Below, one piece after another: positions 36,257 to 45,057 of a stretch of DNA of 64,000 nucleotides. Within the stretch, counting starts at the first letter, position 1, and the number at the start of each line of letters is the position of its first letter. The notes beneath the pieces were generated by a model. The model was not told the DNA's origin. It made no database searches and saw nothing but the letters and a program-made list of their open reading frames with translations. Both the position numbers and the translations under genes were made by a program. The stretch comes from Pseudovibrio japonicus. GTDB lineage: Bacteria; Pseudomonadota; Alphaproteobacteria; Rhizobiales; Stappiaceae. Where the stretch lies: positions 186,001 through 250,000 of the forward strand of contig NZ_BMXE01000005.1 in the NCBI RefSeq assembly GCF_014651595.1. The letters run 5' to 3'.

Positions 36257-37048
36257 GTGAAACTAGAGAAAAAAGTTGCGATTGTAACCGGTGGCGCTCA
36301 AGGCATCGGTTACGCAATAGCGCAGCGTTTCTTGCAAGATGGCGCCAAAGTCATGATTTCCGACGCTGATGAGCGTGCGGGTGAAGCAGCACAGGAAGCT
36401 CTCTCGGAGTTTGGACCTGTGGCGTTCAGCCATTGCGATGTCAGTGTTCGACTGGATGTACGTAACATGGTTGCGAACACCCTTGATGAGTTTGGTGATG
36501 TTGACGTGTTGGTGAATAACGCCGGCATCACCGCCGCAGGCGATTTCCTACAGGTTTCCGAGGAAGATTTTGACCAGGTTCTTCGCGTCAATCTCAAGGG
36601 CGCCTTCCTGTGTTCCCAGGCTGTTGCCCGGCACATGGTGGAGCGGGTTGAAGACGGTGGGCCTGCAGGCTCAATCATCAATATCAGCTCGGTCAACAGT
36701 GTTCTGGCGATCCCTGATCAAGTGCCTTACACAGTCTCCAAGGGTGGCTTAAATCAGCTGACCAATGTTTCTGCAGTTGCTTTGGCCAAGCATGGCATTC
36801 GTGTAAATGGCATTGGGCCGGGTTCTATTGAAACCGAAATGCTCAAGAGTGTCGTTCAGGATGCGGGTAAGATGCAAACCGTGCTGTCCCGCACTCCGCT
36901 TGGTCGTCTGGGCCAGCCAGCAGAAATCGCAGGTATTGCGGCTTTTCTTGCGTCAGACGATGCGAGCTATATTTCTGGGCAAACGATCTTTGCAGATGGC
37001 GCACGCTTGCCGCTGAACTATACAGTGAATGTGAACGAGCCAGAGTAA
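36257..37048 (+). CDS. Short-chain dehydrogenase/reductase
   Basis: This 263-residue SDR oxidoreductase starts at GTG, with AGAGG upstream. The NAD(P)-binding motif is TGGAQGIG near residue 11, the structural motif is NNAGIT, and the catalytic residues are serine in ISSVNS with tyrosine and lysine in YTVSKGG. The substrate is unknown; similar enzymes reduce 3-oxoacyl groups, sugars or alcohols. A 12-bp palindrome, AACTACGTAGTT at 36162-36173, lies in the gap after prpE. It ends in a strong terminator. Confidence 0.9.
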   Translation: MKLEKKVAIVTGGAQGIGYAIAQRFLQDGAKVMISDADERAGEAAQEALSEFGPVAFSHCDVSVRLDVRNMVANTLDEFGDVDVLVNNAGITAAGDFLQVSEEDFDQVLRVNLKGAFLCSQAVARHMVERVEDGGPAGSIINISSVNSVLAIPDQVPYTVSKGGLNQLTNVSAVALAKHGIRVNGIGPGSIETEMLKSVVQDAGKMQTVLSRTPLGRLGQPAEIAGIAAFLASDDASYISGQTIFADGARLPLNYTVNVNEPE

Positions 37049-37067
37049 TCTGTTTGTTCGCCTTATC

Positions 37068-37101
37068 AAAAGCCGCGCTCCTTAGAAGCGCGGCTTTTTT
37101 T
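37068..37101. terminator. Terminator between SDR and ABC genes
   Basis: The stem AAAAGCCGCGCT with AGCGCGGCTTTT plus a T-run lies between the convergent SDR and ABC exporter genes and can serve both. Confidence 0.92.
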
Positions 37102-37104
37102 GTT

Positions 37105-38907
37105 CTAACTTAGCTGTTGCTGCGAGTTGAGCGCTTCGGCACCAACTTCGAACTGCATTCTGGCGAGCTTAGCGTAAAGACCGTTTTGGGCGACCAGCGT
37201 GTCGTGGGTGCCTTCCTCAACGATCTTGCCGGCCTCCATCACTACGATGCGGTCTGCTTTGAGCACTGTTGCCAGACGGTGAGCAATGATGAGCGTTGTA
37301 CGCCCTTCCATCAGCTTATCGAGTGCTTTTTGAACGATGGTCTCGCTGGCAGCATCAAGTGCGCTGGTGGCTTCGTCTAGAAGGAGCACAGGTGCATCCT
37401 TCAGGATAGCGCGGGCAATGGCGATGCGCTGGCGTTGACCGCCAGAGAGGGTGACACCACGCTCGCCAATGAGGGTGTCATATCCATCCTTCATGGTGCT
37501 GATGAAGTCGTCTGCCAGCGCGAACCTTGCGGCGTCCACGATTTGCTCACGGGTCGCGTTGTCTTTGCCAAAGGCGATGTTTTCTGCAATGGAGCTACCA
37601 AAGATCGCGGTATCCTGCGGCACCAATGCGATGTGCTCGCGCAGGTCACGTGGATCTGTGGCATCAAGTTCGGTGCCATCCAGTGTGATTTTGCCGGAGA
37701 CGGGGTCGTAGTACCGCATCAGCAGCTGGAATAGGGTGGACTTGCCTGCACCACTTGGGCCAACGATTGCGACGGTCTCGCCTTTTTTGACTGACAGGTT
37801 CAGCCCTTCCAGAACGCCAGCTTCTTTCGCTGTGGGGTAATGGAATGTGACATCGCTAAACTCGATCTCACCGATGGCCGGTGAGGGCAGGGCGACCGGA
37901 TTTTCCGGAGCGTTGATATCGGAGGGCACATGCAACAATCCGGTAATGCGGTCTGCGGCACCTGTGGCCTTTGCCAGTTCGCCCCATACCTGTGAGAGTT
38001 CGCTCATAGCTCCAGCGGCAATGATGGAGTAGATGAGGAACTGTGTGAGCTGACCACCCGTCATACGTCCATCAATCACGTCCAGTGCGCCAACCCAGAG
38101 TACGGCTACGATGCTGGAGGCGATGATTAGGATGATTGTGGCGATGAGAAGTGCGCGGGCGCGGGTGGCAATGAGAGCAGCTTCATAGGTTGTCTCGATA
38201 TCGCCCTCAAATCGGTCGGACACGTTCTTTTCGTTTGTGAAGGCCTGAAGCGTACGGATGGAGCCAAGCACTTCAGTTGCGTAGGCGATTGCGTTGGCGA
38301 GCGTTGATTGTACATGGCTGGTTCTGTTGCGCACTGCACGACCAAAGCCAAGCAATGGAAGCACGATCAGTGGAATTGCAAGCAGCACAAACAGGGAGAG
38401 ACGCGGGCTGGTGATGACCATCAAGGTGGTGGAGCCCGCAAACATCAGTAGGTGGCGCAGGGCGATTGAGGCACTGGCGCCGAAGGCAGATTGAATCAGT
38501 GTGGTATCTGCAGTAAGGCGGGAGATGATTTCGCCAGACTTGGTCTTGTCGTAAAACGACGGAGACAAGTAGGAGAGGTGGCGGAACACATCGGAGCGCA
38601 GATCAGCAACGACTCGTTCGCCGATCATCATCACCATGTAATAGCGTAGTGAGCTGGTGATCGCGAGCAAGGCGATTACAAAAATGATGAAGATGAAATA
38701 GTCATCGATCAGGTTGGGATTGTCGCCCGTAAAGCCGTAATCAACCATGTAGCGGACTGCAATTGGCAGCACCAAGGTGAGACCGGCTGCAGCCAACAGA
38801 GCGAAGGTTGCCAGAACCAGACGGGCCTTGTGCCTTAAAAGATAAGGGAAAAGCGTTGCTAGTGGCCGCAAGATCTTTTCCCGATTGTTTGAGTCCTGCT
38901 GGCTCAT
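37105..38907 (-). CDS. ABC exporter, MsbA-like half transporter
   Basis: This 600-residue fusion of a six-helix membrane domain (about residues 25-320) and an ATPase domain (about 355-600) is an exporter of the MsbA/BmrA type, working as a dimer. ATPase motifs are Walker A GPSGAGKST, the signature LSGGQRQRIAIARA, Walker B VLLLDEATSALDA and the H-loop in IIAHRLATV. The substrate is unknown; lipids, drugs or peptides are possible. I start at 38907 (MSQQDSNNREK), although an ATG at 38937 is also in frame. Confidence 0.9.
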   Translation of the reverse strand: MSQQDSNNREKILRPLATLFPYLLRHKARLVLATFALLAAAGLTLVLPIAVRYMVDYGFTGDNPNLIDDYFIFIIFVIALLAITSSLRYYMVMMIGERVVADLRSDVFRHLSYLSPSFYDKTKSGEIISRLTADTTLIQSAFGASASIALRHLLMFAGSTTLMVITSPRLSLFVLLAIPLIVLPLLGFGRAVRNRTSHVQSTLANAIAYATEVLGSIRTLQAFTNEKNVSDRFEGDIETTYEAALIATRARALLIATIILIIASSIVAVLWVGALDVIDGRMTGGQLTQFLIYSIIAAGAMSELSQVWGELAKATGAADRITGLLHVPSDINAPENPVALPSPAIGEIEFSDVTFHYPTAKEAGVLEGLNLSVKKGETVAIVGPSGAGKSTLFQLLMRYYDPVSGKITLDGTELDATDPRDLREHIALVPQDTAIFGSSIAENIAFGKDNATREQIVDAARFALADDFISTMKDGYDTLIGERGVTLSGGQRQRIAIARAILKDAPVLLLDEATSALDAASETIVQKALDKLMEGRTTLIIAHRLATVLKADRIVVMEAGKIVEEGTHDTLVAQNGLYAKLARMQFEVGAEALNSQQQLS

Positions 38908-39006
38908 GCCACCCCCGGATTTATGCCAAATCATCAATGTTTATCTTATGATGCAGTAGATGTGTCCCGCCAGATTTAATTGCAAGCACTTTCTCTGGAT
39001 TTCTGC

Positions 39007-39052
39007 GGGGTGTACCCCCTTGTCTCCTCGGTTTGGATGGGTTATAGACCCC
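39007..39052 (+). promoter_or_regulatory. Two small hairpins in the rpmE leader
   Basis: GGGGT-GT-ACCCC at 39007-39018 and GGGT-TATAG-ACCC at 39039-39051 lie upstream of rpmE. bL31 genes of other phyla carry known regulatory leaders, but I do not recognise this one, so the role is uncertain. Confidence 0.3.
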
Positions 39053-39169
39053 TTCACGATTATGCCGTGTTTAGTAAAGCGCGGCTTCTTTCTACCGATG
39101 CTTCAGGCCAGCCCAAAGCCCATCTTTTGATCGAGGCGGCCCGGCCGTTGCTGACAGGACAGTTTAGTC

Positions 39170-39394
39170 ATGAAACAGGACATTCATCCAGATTACCACA
39201 CCATCACTGTAAAGCTCGTTGATGGTAGCGAATTCACCACCCGTTCTACTTACGGTAAAGAAGGTGACACTCTGCAGCTCGACATCGACCCGAGCTCCCA
39301 CCCAGCATGGACTGGCGGTGACCGTCAGCTTATGGACCGTGGTGGTCGCGTGTCCCGCTTCACCAACAAGTTTGGTGGCTTCCTGGGCAAATAA
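39170..39394 (+). CDS. rpmE: 50S ribosomal protein L31
   Basis: This 74-residue bL31 reads [20 protein letters not shown] and ends with [17 protein letters not shown]. There are no cysteines, so it is the zinc-free (C-) form normal for Alphaproteobacteria and not a sign of damage. It sits between the ABC exporter and rcdA, with a strong terminator behind it. Confidence 0.95.
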   Translation: MKQDIHPDYHTITVKLVDGSEFTTRSTYGKEGDTLQLDIDPSSHPAWTGGDRQLMDRGGRVSRFTNKFGGFLGK

Positions 39395-39416
39395 CTGCTC
39401 TGAAGTTTGCGAAATT

Positions 39417-39449
39417 AAAAAACCCGAAGCGTTTGCTTCGGGTTTTTTT
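39417..39449. terminator. Terminator of rpmE, bidirectional
   Basis: The stem AACCCGAAGC with GCTTCGGGTT has T-runs on both strands and lies between the convergent rpmE and rcdA genes. Confidence 0.93.
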
Positions 39450-39512
39450 GTGCGCGTTTGAGGAGTGCGCAGGGTTGCCAGCGGAGTTTACGGCCAGCGA
39501 ACTCTATTGGAC

Positions 39513-40037
39513 TTACTTGAAGGTGGCCTTGATATGGGACAGCTGATCACCCACCGGATTGGAGGTGTTGGCGGCTTGTTCTCGCAAGAGCTCTTCCTTG
39601 AGCATATTGTCGATATGTTTGACGCGTCTTTGTAGCTGGAAGGACATCTGGATCAGGGAGCGCAGCTTCTCGGGCAGGTCAGTCCAGGCCGGGTTCTGCA
39701 GGTCTCTGGATGCATTGTCGACGCGTATCTTGTTTTTCTCATTCTGTGCTTCGGCTTGCATGATCTCGCCGTTGTTGACCGCGCGTTGCAAGAGAAGCCA
39801 GGAGGCCAGTTGCATGAGGCGGGTGGTGAGACGCATGGATTCTGTGGCGTAGGCGAGTGAGGCGGCCGTCCCGAGAGCTTTGCTCTGTTTTCTTCCTGGC
39901 CCGTCAAGATAGGAGGCTGTTTCTTCAATCAGCCCCATGCCTTCGCGGAATAGCAGCATGAAGTTTTCTGAGGACATGAGCCGTTGCGCAAAGCTGAAGG
40001 TATTTTCTGGTCCTGTTTCAGTACTGAATTCACCCAT
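39513..40037 (-). CDS. rcdA: Regulator of CtrA degradation RcdA (DUF1465)
   Basis: This 174-residue helical protein matches DUF1465, which includes RcdA. In Caulobacter RcdA is an adaptor that, with CpdR and PopA, delivers CtrA and other substrates to the ClpXP protease during the cell cycle. The visible pattern is FREGMGLIEETASYLDGPGR, then LAYATESMRLTTRLMQLASWLL and helices to a loose C-terminus. GAGGGG precedes the ATG. It lies in a set of conserved genes: rpmE, DUF1192, a quinone oxidoreductase and trcR. Confidence 0.92.
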   Translation of the reverse strand: MGEFSTETGPENTFSFAQRLMSSENFMLLFREGMGLIEETASYLDGPGRKQSKALGTAASLAYATESMRLTTRLMQLASWLLLQRAVNNGEIMQAEAQNEKNKIRVDNASRDLQNPAWTDLPEKLRSLIQMSFQLQRRVKHIDNMLKEELLREQAANTSNPVGDQLSHIKATFK

Positions 40038-40476
40038 TTTAAAACCCCTCAGTGATCACGTTAGGTTTCTCTTGCGCTTGTTCCCGGCTTTCCCAGTCTG
40101 AAACACTTAGGGCTCGAAAGTTGAAGTGAGCCTTTGGGAAAGACTAAAACTGTCTCGAAATGGAGCAAGAGATCTTACTTCATTTTGAGAGCAGCAAAGC
40201 CCGTGCCAAGTCAGGGTTGTAAATTGAGTGGTTGATCTCGGGCAGGACGGTTTTCAGGCAAAAAAAGAGCCGCATCGGTGCGGCTCTAAGGTGTTTTAAC
40301 AGGGAGGCGTCAAGCAGAGTGAGCAATCACTCTGGATCCAGATCAACTGGAATAGCTAAGTTTTAATTTAAAATAGTTAACGATGCGTAAATTATAAGTA
40401 TATCATCTATATATTTTGCGTTATGTCCAAATCTATTTTATGTATATATGTTTGTTTTGTTTTAAGCAGTGTTTTA
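40038..40476. other. Region between rcdA and the DUF1192 gene
   Basis: It contains the promoter of rcdA and, at 40261-40287, a terminator for the DUF1192 gene. Between that terminator and the DUF1192 stop lie about 190 nt of very AT-rich sequence with no gene, so the DUF1192 transcript would have a long 3' tail. Confidence 0.6.
40261..40287 (-). terminator. Terminator, minus strand
   Basis: The stem AGAGCCGCA with TGCGGCTCT and a 4-nt loop is followed on the minus strand by a T-run. It lies some 190 nt after the DUF1192 stop. Confidence 0.88.
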
Positions 40477-40671
40477 TTACTTGAAGAATCTTTCTGCAGA
40501 CGCGCTGATATTGGACTTTGTTTTGATCTCATCCTCAACGCGTGTGATTTCTGCCTTAAGTTGCTCAAGGCGTTCGTTTAATTCGTGGATCGACAAGGCG
40601 CTGAGTGGTTCTCCCAGGACTACTCCGGAGGTTGCTCTGCGTGGTGTATCATCATCATCAAAAATACCCAT
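40477..40671 (-). CDS. DUF1192 small protein
   Basis: This 64-residue protein starts MGIFDDDDTPRR and continues with LSALSIHELNERLEQLKAEI, the DUF1192 pattern. It looks like a short helical protein with an acidic start. The function is unknown. It lies beside rcdA and is divergent to a quinone oxidoreductase gene, an order also recalled from other Hyphomicrobiales. Confidence 0.88.
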   Translation of the reverse strand: MGIFDDDDTPRRATSGVVLGEPLSALSIHELNERLEQLKAEITRVEDEIKTKSNISASAERFFK

Positions 40672-40838
40672 GGCTTCTACGAACTCCTTCTTTTGGCCTT
40701 CAGCGTATTCTCTGTTTCAAAAAAACAGAGAATTCACCATTGGTGGGGTAGACGGGCTCTGGTTGCCAACTATTCTTCTCCGAATTGAACAAGTGAGCAA
40801 GCGGCAGTTTTAGCTATTTGCGAAGATCGAGGCAAAAA

Positions 40839-41846
40839 ATGACAGTAGATGATCGCCCAGAACTGATGAAAGCCGTGGTTATGAATGGTGCCGGGGGCTC
40901 GGAGGTTCTCGAGATTGCAGAGGTCAATGTGCCGAAACCTGGTGCGGGTGAGGTGCTGATCAAGGTGCATGCTGCCGGTATCAACCGTCCGGATGTCTTT
41001 CAAAGAATGGGCGCATATCCGGCGCCTCCGGGTGCGTCTCCTTTGCTGGGTCTGGAAGTCTCCGGTGAGATTGTCGAGTTGGGAGAAGGCGTTGCCTCCC
41101 ATACGTTGGGCGAAAAAGTCTGCGCTCTGACGCCCGGTGGCGGTTACGCGCAGTACTGCGTTGCGCCTGCTGCTCACGTGCTGCCTGTTCCTGCCGGACT
41201 GTCCATGGAGGAAGCGGCGGGTATTCCAGAAACCTTCTTTACAGTTTGGTCGAATGTGTTTGACCGACTGGGGTTGCAGTCCGGTGAGAGGTTCCTTGTT
41301 CATGGTGGCTCCTCCGGGATCGGGACAACGGCAATTCAGTTGGCAAAGGTGTTTGGGGCTGAGGTGTTTACGACCGTTGGGTCTGAGGAGAAAGCGCAGG
41401 CGGTCCGAGAGCTTGGGGCTGACTATGTGATCAACTACCGTGAAACCGACTTTGTGAAAGAGATTGGCAACATCACCAGCAAGCAGGGTGTGGATGTCAT
41501 TCTGGATATGGTTGGTGGTGATTATGTCGAGAAAAACTGGATTGTTGCAGCCATTGAAGGGCGTATCTGCCAAATCGCGACGCTCCACGGCCCTTCGGAA
41601 AATGTCAACTTCAGCCGGTTAATGATGAAGCGGTTGACGCATACCGGTTCTACGCTTCGGCCACGGACGAACGAGTATAAAGGCCATCTTGCTGAAGCGC
41701 TTCGCGCCAAGGTCTGGCCGTATCTGGAAACAGGCCGGGTTAAGGTGGTTTTGGATAAAGTGTTTGATTTCAGCGAAGTGAGAGCTGCGCATGAAAGGAT
41801 GGAAGGCTCCGGTCATATTGGTAAGATCATCCTCAAAGTCGCCTAG
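40839..41846 (+). CDS. NAD(P)H quinone oxidoreductase, PIG3/zeta-crystallin type
   Basis: This 335-residue medium-chain dehydrogenase superfamily protein lacks the catalytic zinc cysteines. It starts MTVDDRPELMKAVVMNG from the ATG at 40839, with GAGG 6 nt upstream. NADPH binding shows in VHGGSSGIGTTAIQLAKVFGA. The PIG3 group is expected to reduce quinones with NADPH. It is divergent to the DUF1192 gene and followed by trcR. Confidence 0.9.
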   Translation: MTVDDRPELMKAVVMNGAGGSEVLEIAEVNVPKPGAGEVLIKVHAAGINRPDVFQRMGAYPAPPGASPLLGLEVSGEIVELGEGVASHTLGEKVCALTPGGGYAQYCVAPAAHVLPVPAGLSMEEAAGIPETFFTVWSNVFDRLGLQSGERFLVHGGSSGIGTTAIQLAKVFGAEVFTTVGSEEKAQAVRELGADYVINYRETDFVKEIGNITSKQGVDVILDMVGGDYVEKNWIVAAIEGRICQIATLHGPSENVNFSRLMMKRLTHTGSTLRPRTNEYKGHLAEALRAKVWPYLETGRVKVVLDKVFDFSEVRAAHERMEGSGHIGKIILKVA

Positions 41847-42032
41847 GGAATGTGCATAGGTTGGTTTTGAATTCTCACAGGTTTCATGAGGATGGTGGAG
41901 GCAGGTGCTGAACTGGTTTGCTTTTGAGGAAATGTGAGCGTATAGTGCGCTCAAGTTTCCCCAAAAACTCTTATGGAATTCGGCTTCGCCTCCTTTGATT
42001 AGGCTGTGGAGCACACAGGAGGGATTTATACA

Positions 42033-42746
42033 ATGTCCAACGCACCGCTTATGCCAAAGGCAACAGCCGTATGGTTGGTAGACAACACCGCTCTGGGCTT
42101 TGATCAGATTGCTGCGTTTTGTAAGCTGCATCCGTTGGAAGTGAAGGCGATCGCTGATGGTGAAGCTGCACAGGGCATCAAGGGTATGGACCCGGTTCTT
42201 GCAGGTCAGCTGACCCGTGAAGAGATTGAAAAGGCTCAGAATAATCCAAGCTATCGGATGCAGCTTTTTGAATCGAAGGTTCGTGTTCCTGAGAATAAGC
42301 GCAAAGGGCCTCGCTATACTCCGGTTTCTCGCCGTCAGGATCGCCCGAACGCAATCTTGTGGCTTGTTCGGTACCATCCTGAGCTGCTTGATGCTCAGAT
42401 CATGCGTCTTGTTGGTACAACCAAGCCGACAATTGAGGCTATTCGTACCAGAACCCATTGGAACTCTGCGAATCTTGAGCCGATGGATCCTGTGACGCTG
42501 GGGCTGTGTTCCCAGATTGAGCTGGACATTGAAGTCGAGAAAGCTGCGAAGAACGCTCCGAAGCCTATGGAAGGTGAAGAGCCGCAAACCCTTATGCCTG
42601 TTGACGAAACAACAAGCGAAGAGGCAATTGCAGCAGCGTTTGCAACTCCTGCGCCTAAGACTCGTGAGGAAGAAGAGGAAGTGGATGCAGATGCTGTGTT
42701 CGCGAACTTCAAGTCTAGCGATGATGAGAACGAAGACGAGCGCTAA
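42033..42746 (+). CDS. trcR: Cell-cycle transcriptional regulator TrcR (DUF1013)
   Basis: This 237-residue protein is of the DUF1013 family, named TrcR in alphaproteobacterial cell-cycle work. The N-terminal part reads MPKATAVWLVDNTALGFDQIAAFC, like a helix-turn-helix. A second such segment, AILWLVRYHPELLDAQIMRL followed by VGTTKPTIEAIR, comes in the middle. The C-terminus is acidic and probably disordered. AGGAGGG precedes the ATG at 42033. It ends in a strong terminator. Confidence 0.9.
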   Translation: MSNAPLMPKATAVWLVDNTALGFDQIAAFCKLHPLEVKAIADGEAAQGIKGMDPVLAGQLTREEIEKAQNNPSYRMQLFESKVRVPENKRKGPRYTPVSRRQDRPNAILWLVRYHPELLDAQIMRLVGTTKPTIEAIRTRTHWNSANLEPMDPVTLGLCSQIELDIEVEKAAKNAPKPMEGEEPQTLMPVDETTSEEAIAAAFATPAPKTREEEEEVDADAVFANFKSSDDENEDER

Positions 42747-42810
42747 GATCGTCCCTCCGACTGTCTAGGTCAGAGTGTCCTTCGGTTCGTCCGAGTACGA
42801 GAAAATTCGA

Positions 42811-42842
42811 GAAGCCGCTGCCAGCTTTGGGAGCGGCTTTTT
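42811..42842 (+). terminator. Terminator of trcR
   Basis: The stem AGCCGCT with AGCGGCT has a 12-nt loop and five T residues, about 65 nt after the stop. Confidence 0.82.
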
Positions 42843-43112
42843 GTTGTTTGCGTTGGTTTGAGACAATTTGCGCGACTTTGCGTTTTTCCCGCGTTGCTTT
42901 GCGTTGTTATGTGGCGATCGACCTTCAAAGCAGCGCTTTCTGCTAAGCTGCATGCCAGAGTGGGTGGCTCTGCAAACTCGGCGGGCATAATCTCACGGAC
43001 GAAACTCGGTCAGCTTGTTTTCGGGGGAGTTACTCCCCTTGCTGTGGCTCTGGTTTATACTCTAAGTTCGATGCAATTCTTCTTGGTGCTTTTCTGTCAG
43101 GTCGGTTCTTTC

Positions 43113-43655
43113 ATGCGGATTTTTTTCGGGGCTTTTGTTGTGCTGATGCTGGCCTGTGGGGTGTCCTTGGGCGCTTCCGGGCTGAAGAATGAAAACCTGT
43201 TGGTGAGTGTGCCTGTTGGTTACAAGATTGCTTTTTCTGATCGCAAGCCAGGGCTTCTAGTCTCCGAGATGATCCCTGATGCCCAGTCTTTGGAAGACTG
43301 GAAGGATATGCTGACTGTCCAGATTTACTATTCTCGCCAGATGAAAATGAGTGTTCTGGAGGCCGCGTATACGCAGACGGCCAATCCGGCTTGCAAGGAA
43401 CACAACGGCGCCCTGGTCGGTAAAGGCCATGAGAATGGGTATGAATACGGCTTATTCATCTCTTCTTGCAGCACGACACCTGCTTCGAAAAGTGAAACGG
43501 TGCTGACCAAGGCGATCCTTGGCGAGGATAGCACGTATTTCATCATCAAATCCTGGCGCTCGGTGCCTGATAAGGATGAGATCGTGAAATGGTCTCGCTA
43601 CATGAAGGGTGTGAAGGTGTGCGACAGCCGAATTGCGGAGAGAGCGTGTCCGTGA
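43113..43655 (+). CDS. Exported protein of unknown function
   Basis: I do not recognise the family. The 180-residue product from the ATG at 43113 has a signal peptide (MRIFFGAFVVLMLACGVSLG) and a soluble mature part with paired cysteines, for example NPACKEHNG and ISSCST, and a C-terminal VKVCDSR. The open frame extends 85 codons upstream, but that part is poor in protein-like pattern. An ATG at 43071 is another possible start. No ribosome binding site is strong for either. Confidence 0.6.
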   Translation: MRIFFGAFVVLMLACGVSLGASGLKNENLLVSVPVGYKIAFSDRKPGLLVSEMIPDAQSLEDWKDMLTVQIYYSRQMKMSVLEAAYTQTANPACKEHNGALVGKGHENGYEYGLFISSCSTTPASKSETVLTKAILGEDSTYFIIKSWRSVPDKDEIVKWSRYMKGVKVCDSRIAERACP

Positions 43656-44019
43656 GTGTTAGTGCTGTGTAGGTTGCTTGTGGGCTGCTACTGAATGCAG
43701 GCTGATCGGCTTGGGGGTATGGGGGCCGGGATGACATCAAGCGGGGCGCACTTTCATGATCAGTCCAAGGGGCGGGTATTCATAGTGCAGCTGATGTGAG
43801 GTGCTCGCAAAATACAGGATTCTGCTGGTCTTCAAAGCGGAGTGCTGTTGCGATGCGTTAAACGTGCTTTTGTTGTGCAGTGTGGGGCTTGGGTGCCTAT
43901 GCTGGCTAATGTTTTACTTCACATACAAAAGGCAGCTGCCTGATTTGAGATCAAGCGAACTGCCTTTGTTTGTTTTGTCTCCTCGCTCCTCAGTACTCCT
44001 GCACTTAGGAGAGCCGTCC
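43656..44019. other. Intergenic region with one hairpin
   Basis: This 364-bp gap lies between the convergent exported-protein gene and the OmpA-like motor gene. It holds a possible terminator (43926-43968). I see no gene in it. Confidence 0.5.
43926..43968 (-). terminator. Possible terminator after the motor genes
   Basis: On the minus strand, AAAGGCAG pairs with CTGCCTTT across a 27-nt loop that itself holds a small TTGA-GA-TCAA hairpin. It lies about 50 nt beyond the OmpA-like gene. The long loop makes the call uncertain. Confidence 0.45.
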
Positions 44020-45054
44020 TTACCGCTGTGTCAGCTTTAGCTCGATGCGGCGGTTTTTGGCGTTGGCTTCGGGGCTGGTGCCTTGTTCCAGTGGCTGGTA
44101 TTCACCAAAACCGGCAGCGACCAGGCGGTCAGGTTCAACGCCTCTGGCGATGAGGTACTTGACCACGGAGATTGCGCGGGCTGCTGAGAGGTCCCAGTTG
44201 TCGCGCAGGCGACCGGTGCCGGAGAGGGGACGGGCATCGGTGTGGCCATCCACGCGCAGGACCCAGTTGATCTCTGGCGGGATTTCTCCTTCAAGTTCGA
44301 TAATAGCACTTGCGAGGATATCCAGCTGGTTCTTACCTTGCGGGTTGACCTCGTCATCACCAGAGGAGAACAGCACCTCTGACTGGAACACAAAGCGGTC
44401 GCCGACCACTTCAATATCGGAGCGCTGGGCGAGGATTTCGCGCAGGCGACCAAAGAAGTCGGAGCGGTATCTGGAAAGTTCCTGCACACGCTGGGCGAGG
44501 GCCACGTTGAGCCGCTTGCCAAGATCGGCAATGCGGGTCTGGCTTTCTCTGTCGCGGGTCTCAGATGCTTCCAGCGCATCTTCGAGCACGGCGATCTGGC
44601 GGCGCAGGGCGCTGATTTGCTGGTTGAGCAGTTCTACCTGTGCCAGCGCCTTGTCGCTGATCTGCTGTTCGCCTTCCAGTTTTGCCTGAAGAGCGGCCAG
44701 TGCGCCACCTGCCTCATCGATCTGCCCTGAGCGGTCGTTGAGCAGGCTCTGAAGACGATCCCGTTCTTCAGAGGTCTGGTCCAGACCCAGTTGTAAGGAG
44801 GAGATGGTGGATTCCAGATCTCCCACATTGGCTTTTTCCAATGCCAGAAGCTCTGTGAGTTCAGCGATTTGCTGGTTGAGGCGATTGAGCACCTTATCCC
44901 GCCCAGACAGCTGCTGGCTAAGGAAGAACTGCGCAATCATGAAGATTGAGAGCAGGAAGATGAACACCAGCAGCAGCGCGGACATGGCATCCACGAAACC
45001 CGGCCAGTAATCCTCTGAGTTGTTTTGAGACCTGCGTGAGCGTACACCAGCCAT
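44020..45054 (-). CDS. MotB/OmpA-like cell-wall-binding motor subunit
   Basis: This 344-residue protein has one N-terminal membrane helix (FVDAMSALLLVFIFLLSIF, with an Asp at its start as in the MotB/ExbD proton site). A coiled coil spans about residues 50-190, and an OmpA-like peptidoglycan-binding domain runs from about 210 to the end (VDGHTDARPL, NWDLSAARAISVVKYL, NRRIELKL). It should be the stator partner of the MotA/ExbB-like protein encoded 3 nt upstream. There are no flagellar or TonB genes nearby. The pair is common in Hyphomicrobiales, but the role is not established. Confidence 0.85.
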   Translation of the reverse strand: MAGVRSRRSQNNSEDYWPGFVDAMSALLLVFIFLLSIFMIAQFFLSQQLSGRDKVLNRLNQQIAELTELLALEKANVGDLESTISSLQLGLDQTSEERDRLQSLLNDRSGQIDEAGGALAALQAKLEGEQQISDKALAQVELLNQQISALRRQIAVLEDALEASETRDRESQTRIADLGKRLNVALAQRVQELSRYRSDFFGRLREILAQRSDIEVVGDRFVFQSEVLFSSGDDEVNPQGKNQLDILASAIIELEGEIPPEINWVLRVDGHTDARPLSGTGRLRDNWDLSAARAISVVKYLIARGVEPDRLVAAGFGEYQPLEQGTSPEANAKNRRIELKLTQR

Positions 45055-45057
45055 GCT

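Noticed and set aside
39170-39394. Cysteine-free bL31 as a stress paralogue
   Set aside because: The C- form of about 74 residues is the usual bL31 of Alphaproteobacteria.
41619-42587. Open frame of 322 codons on the minus strand
   Set aside because: It overlaps the ends of the quinone oxidoreductase and trcR in antisense; no start signal or family pattern.
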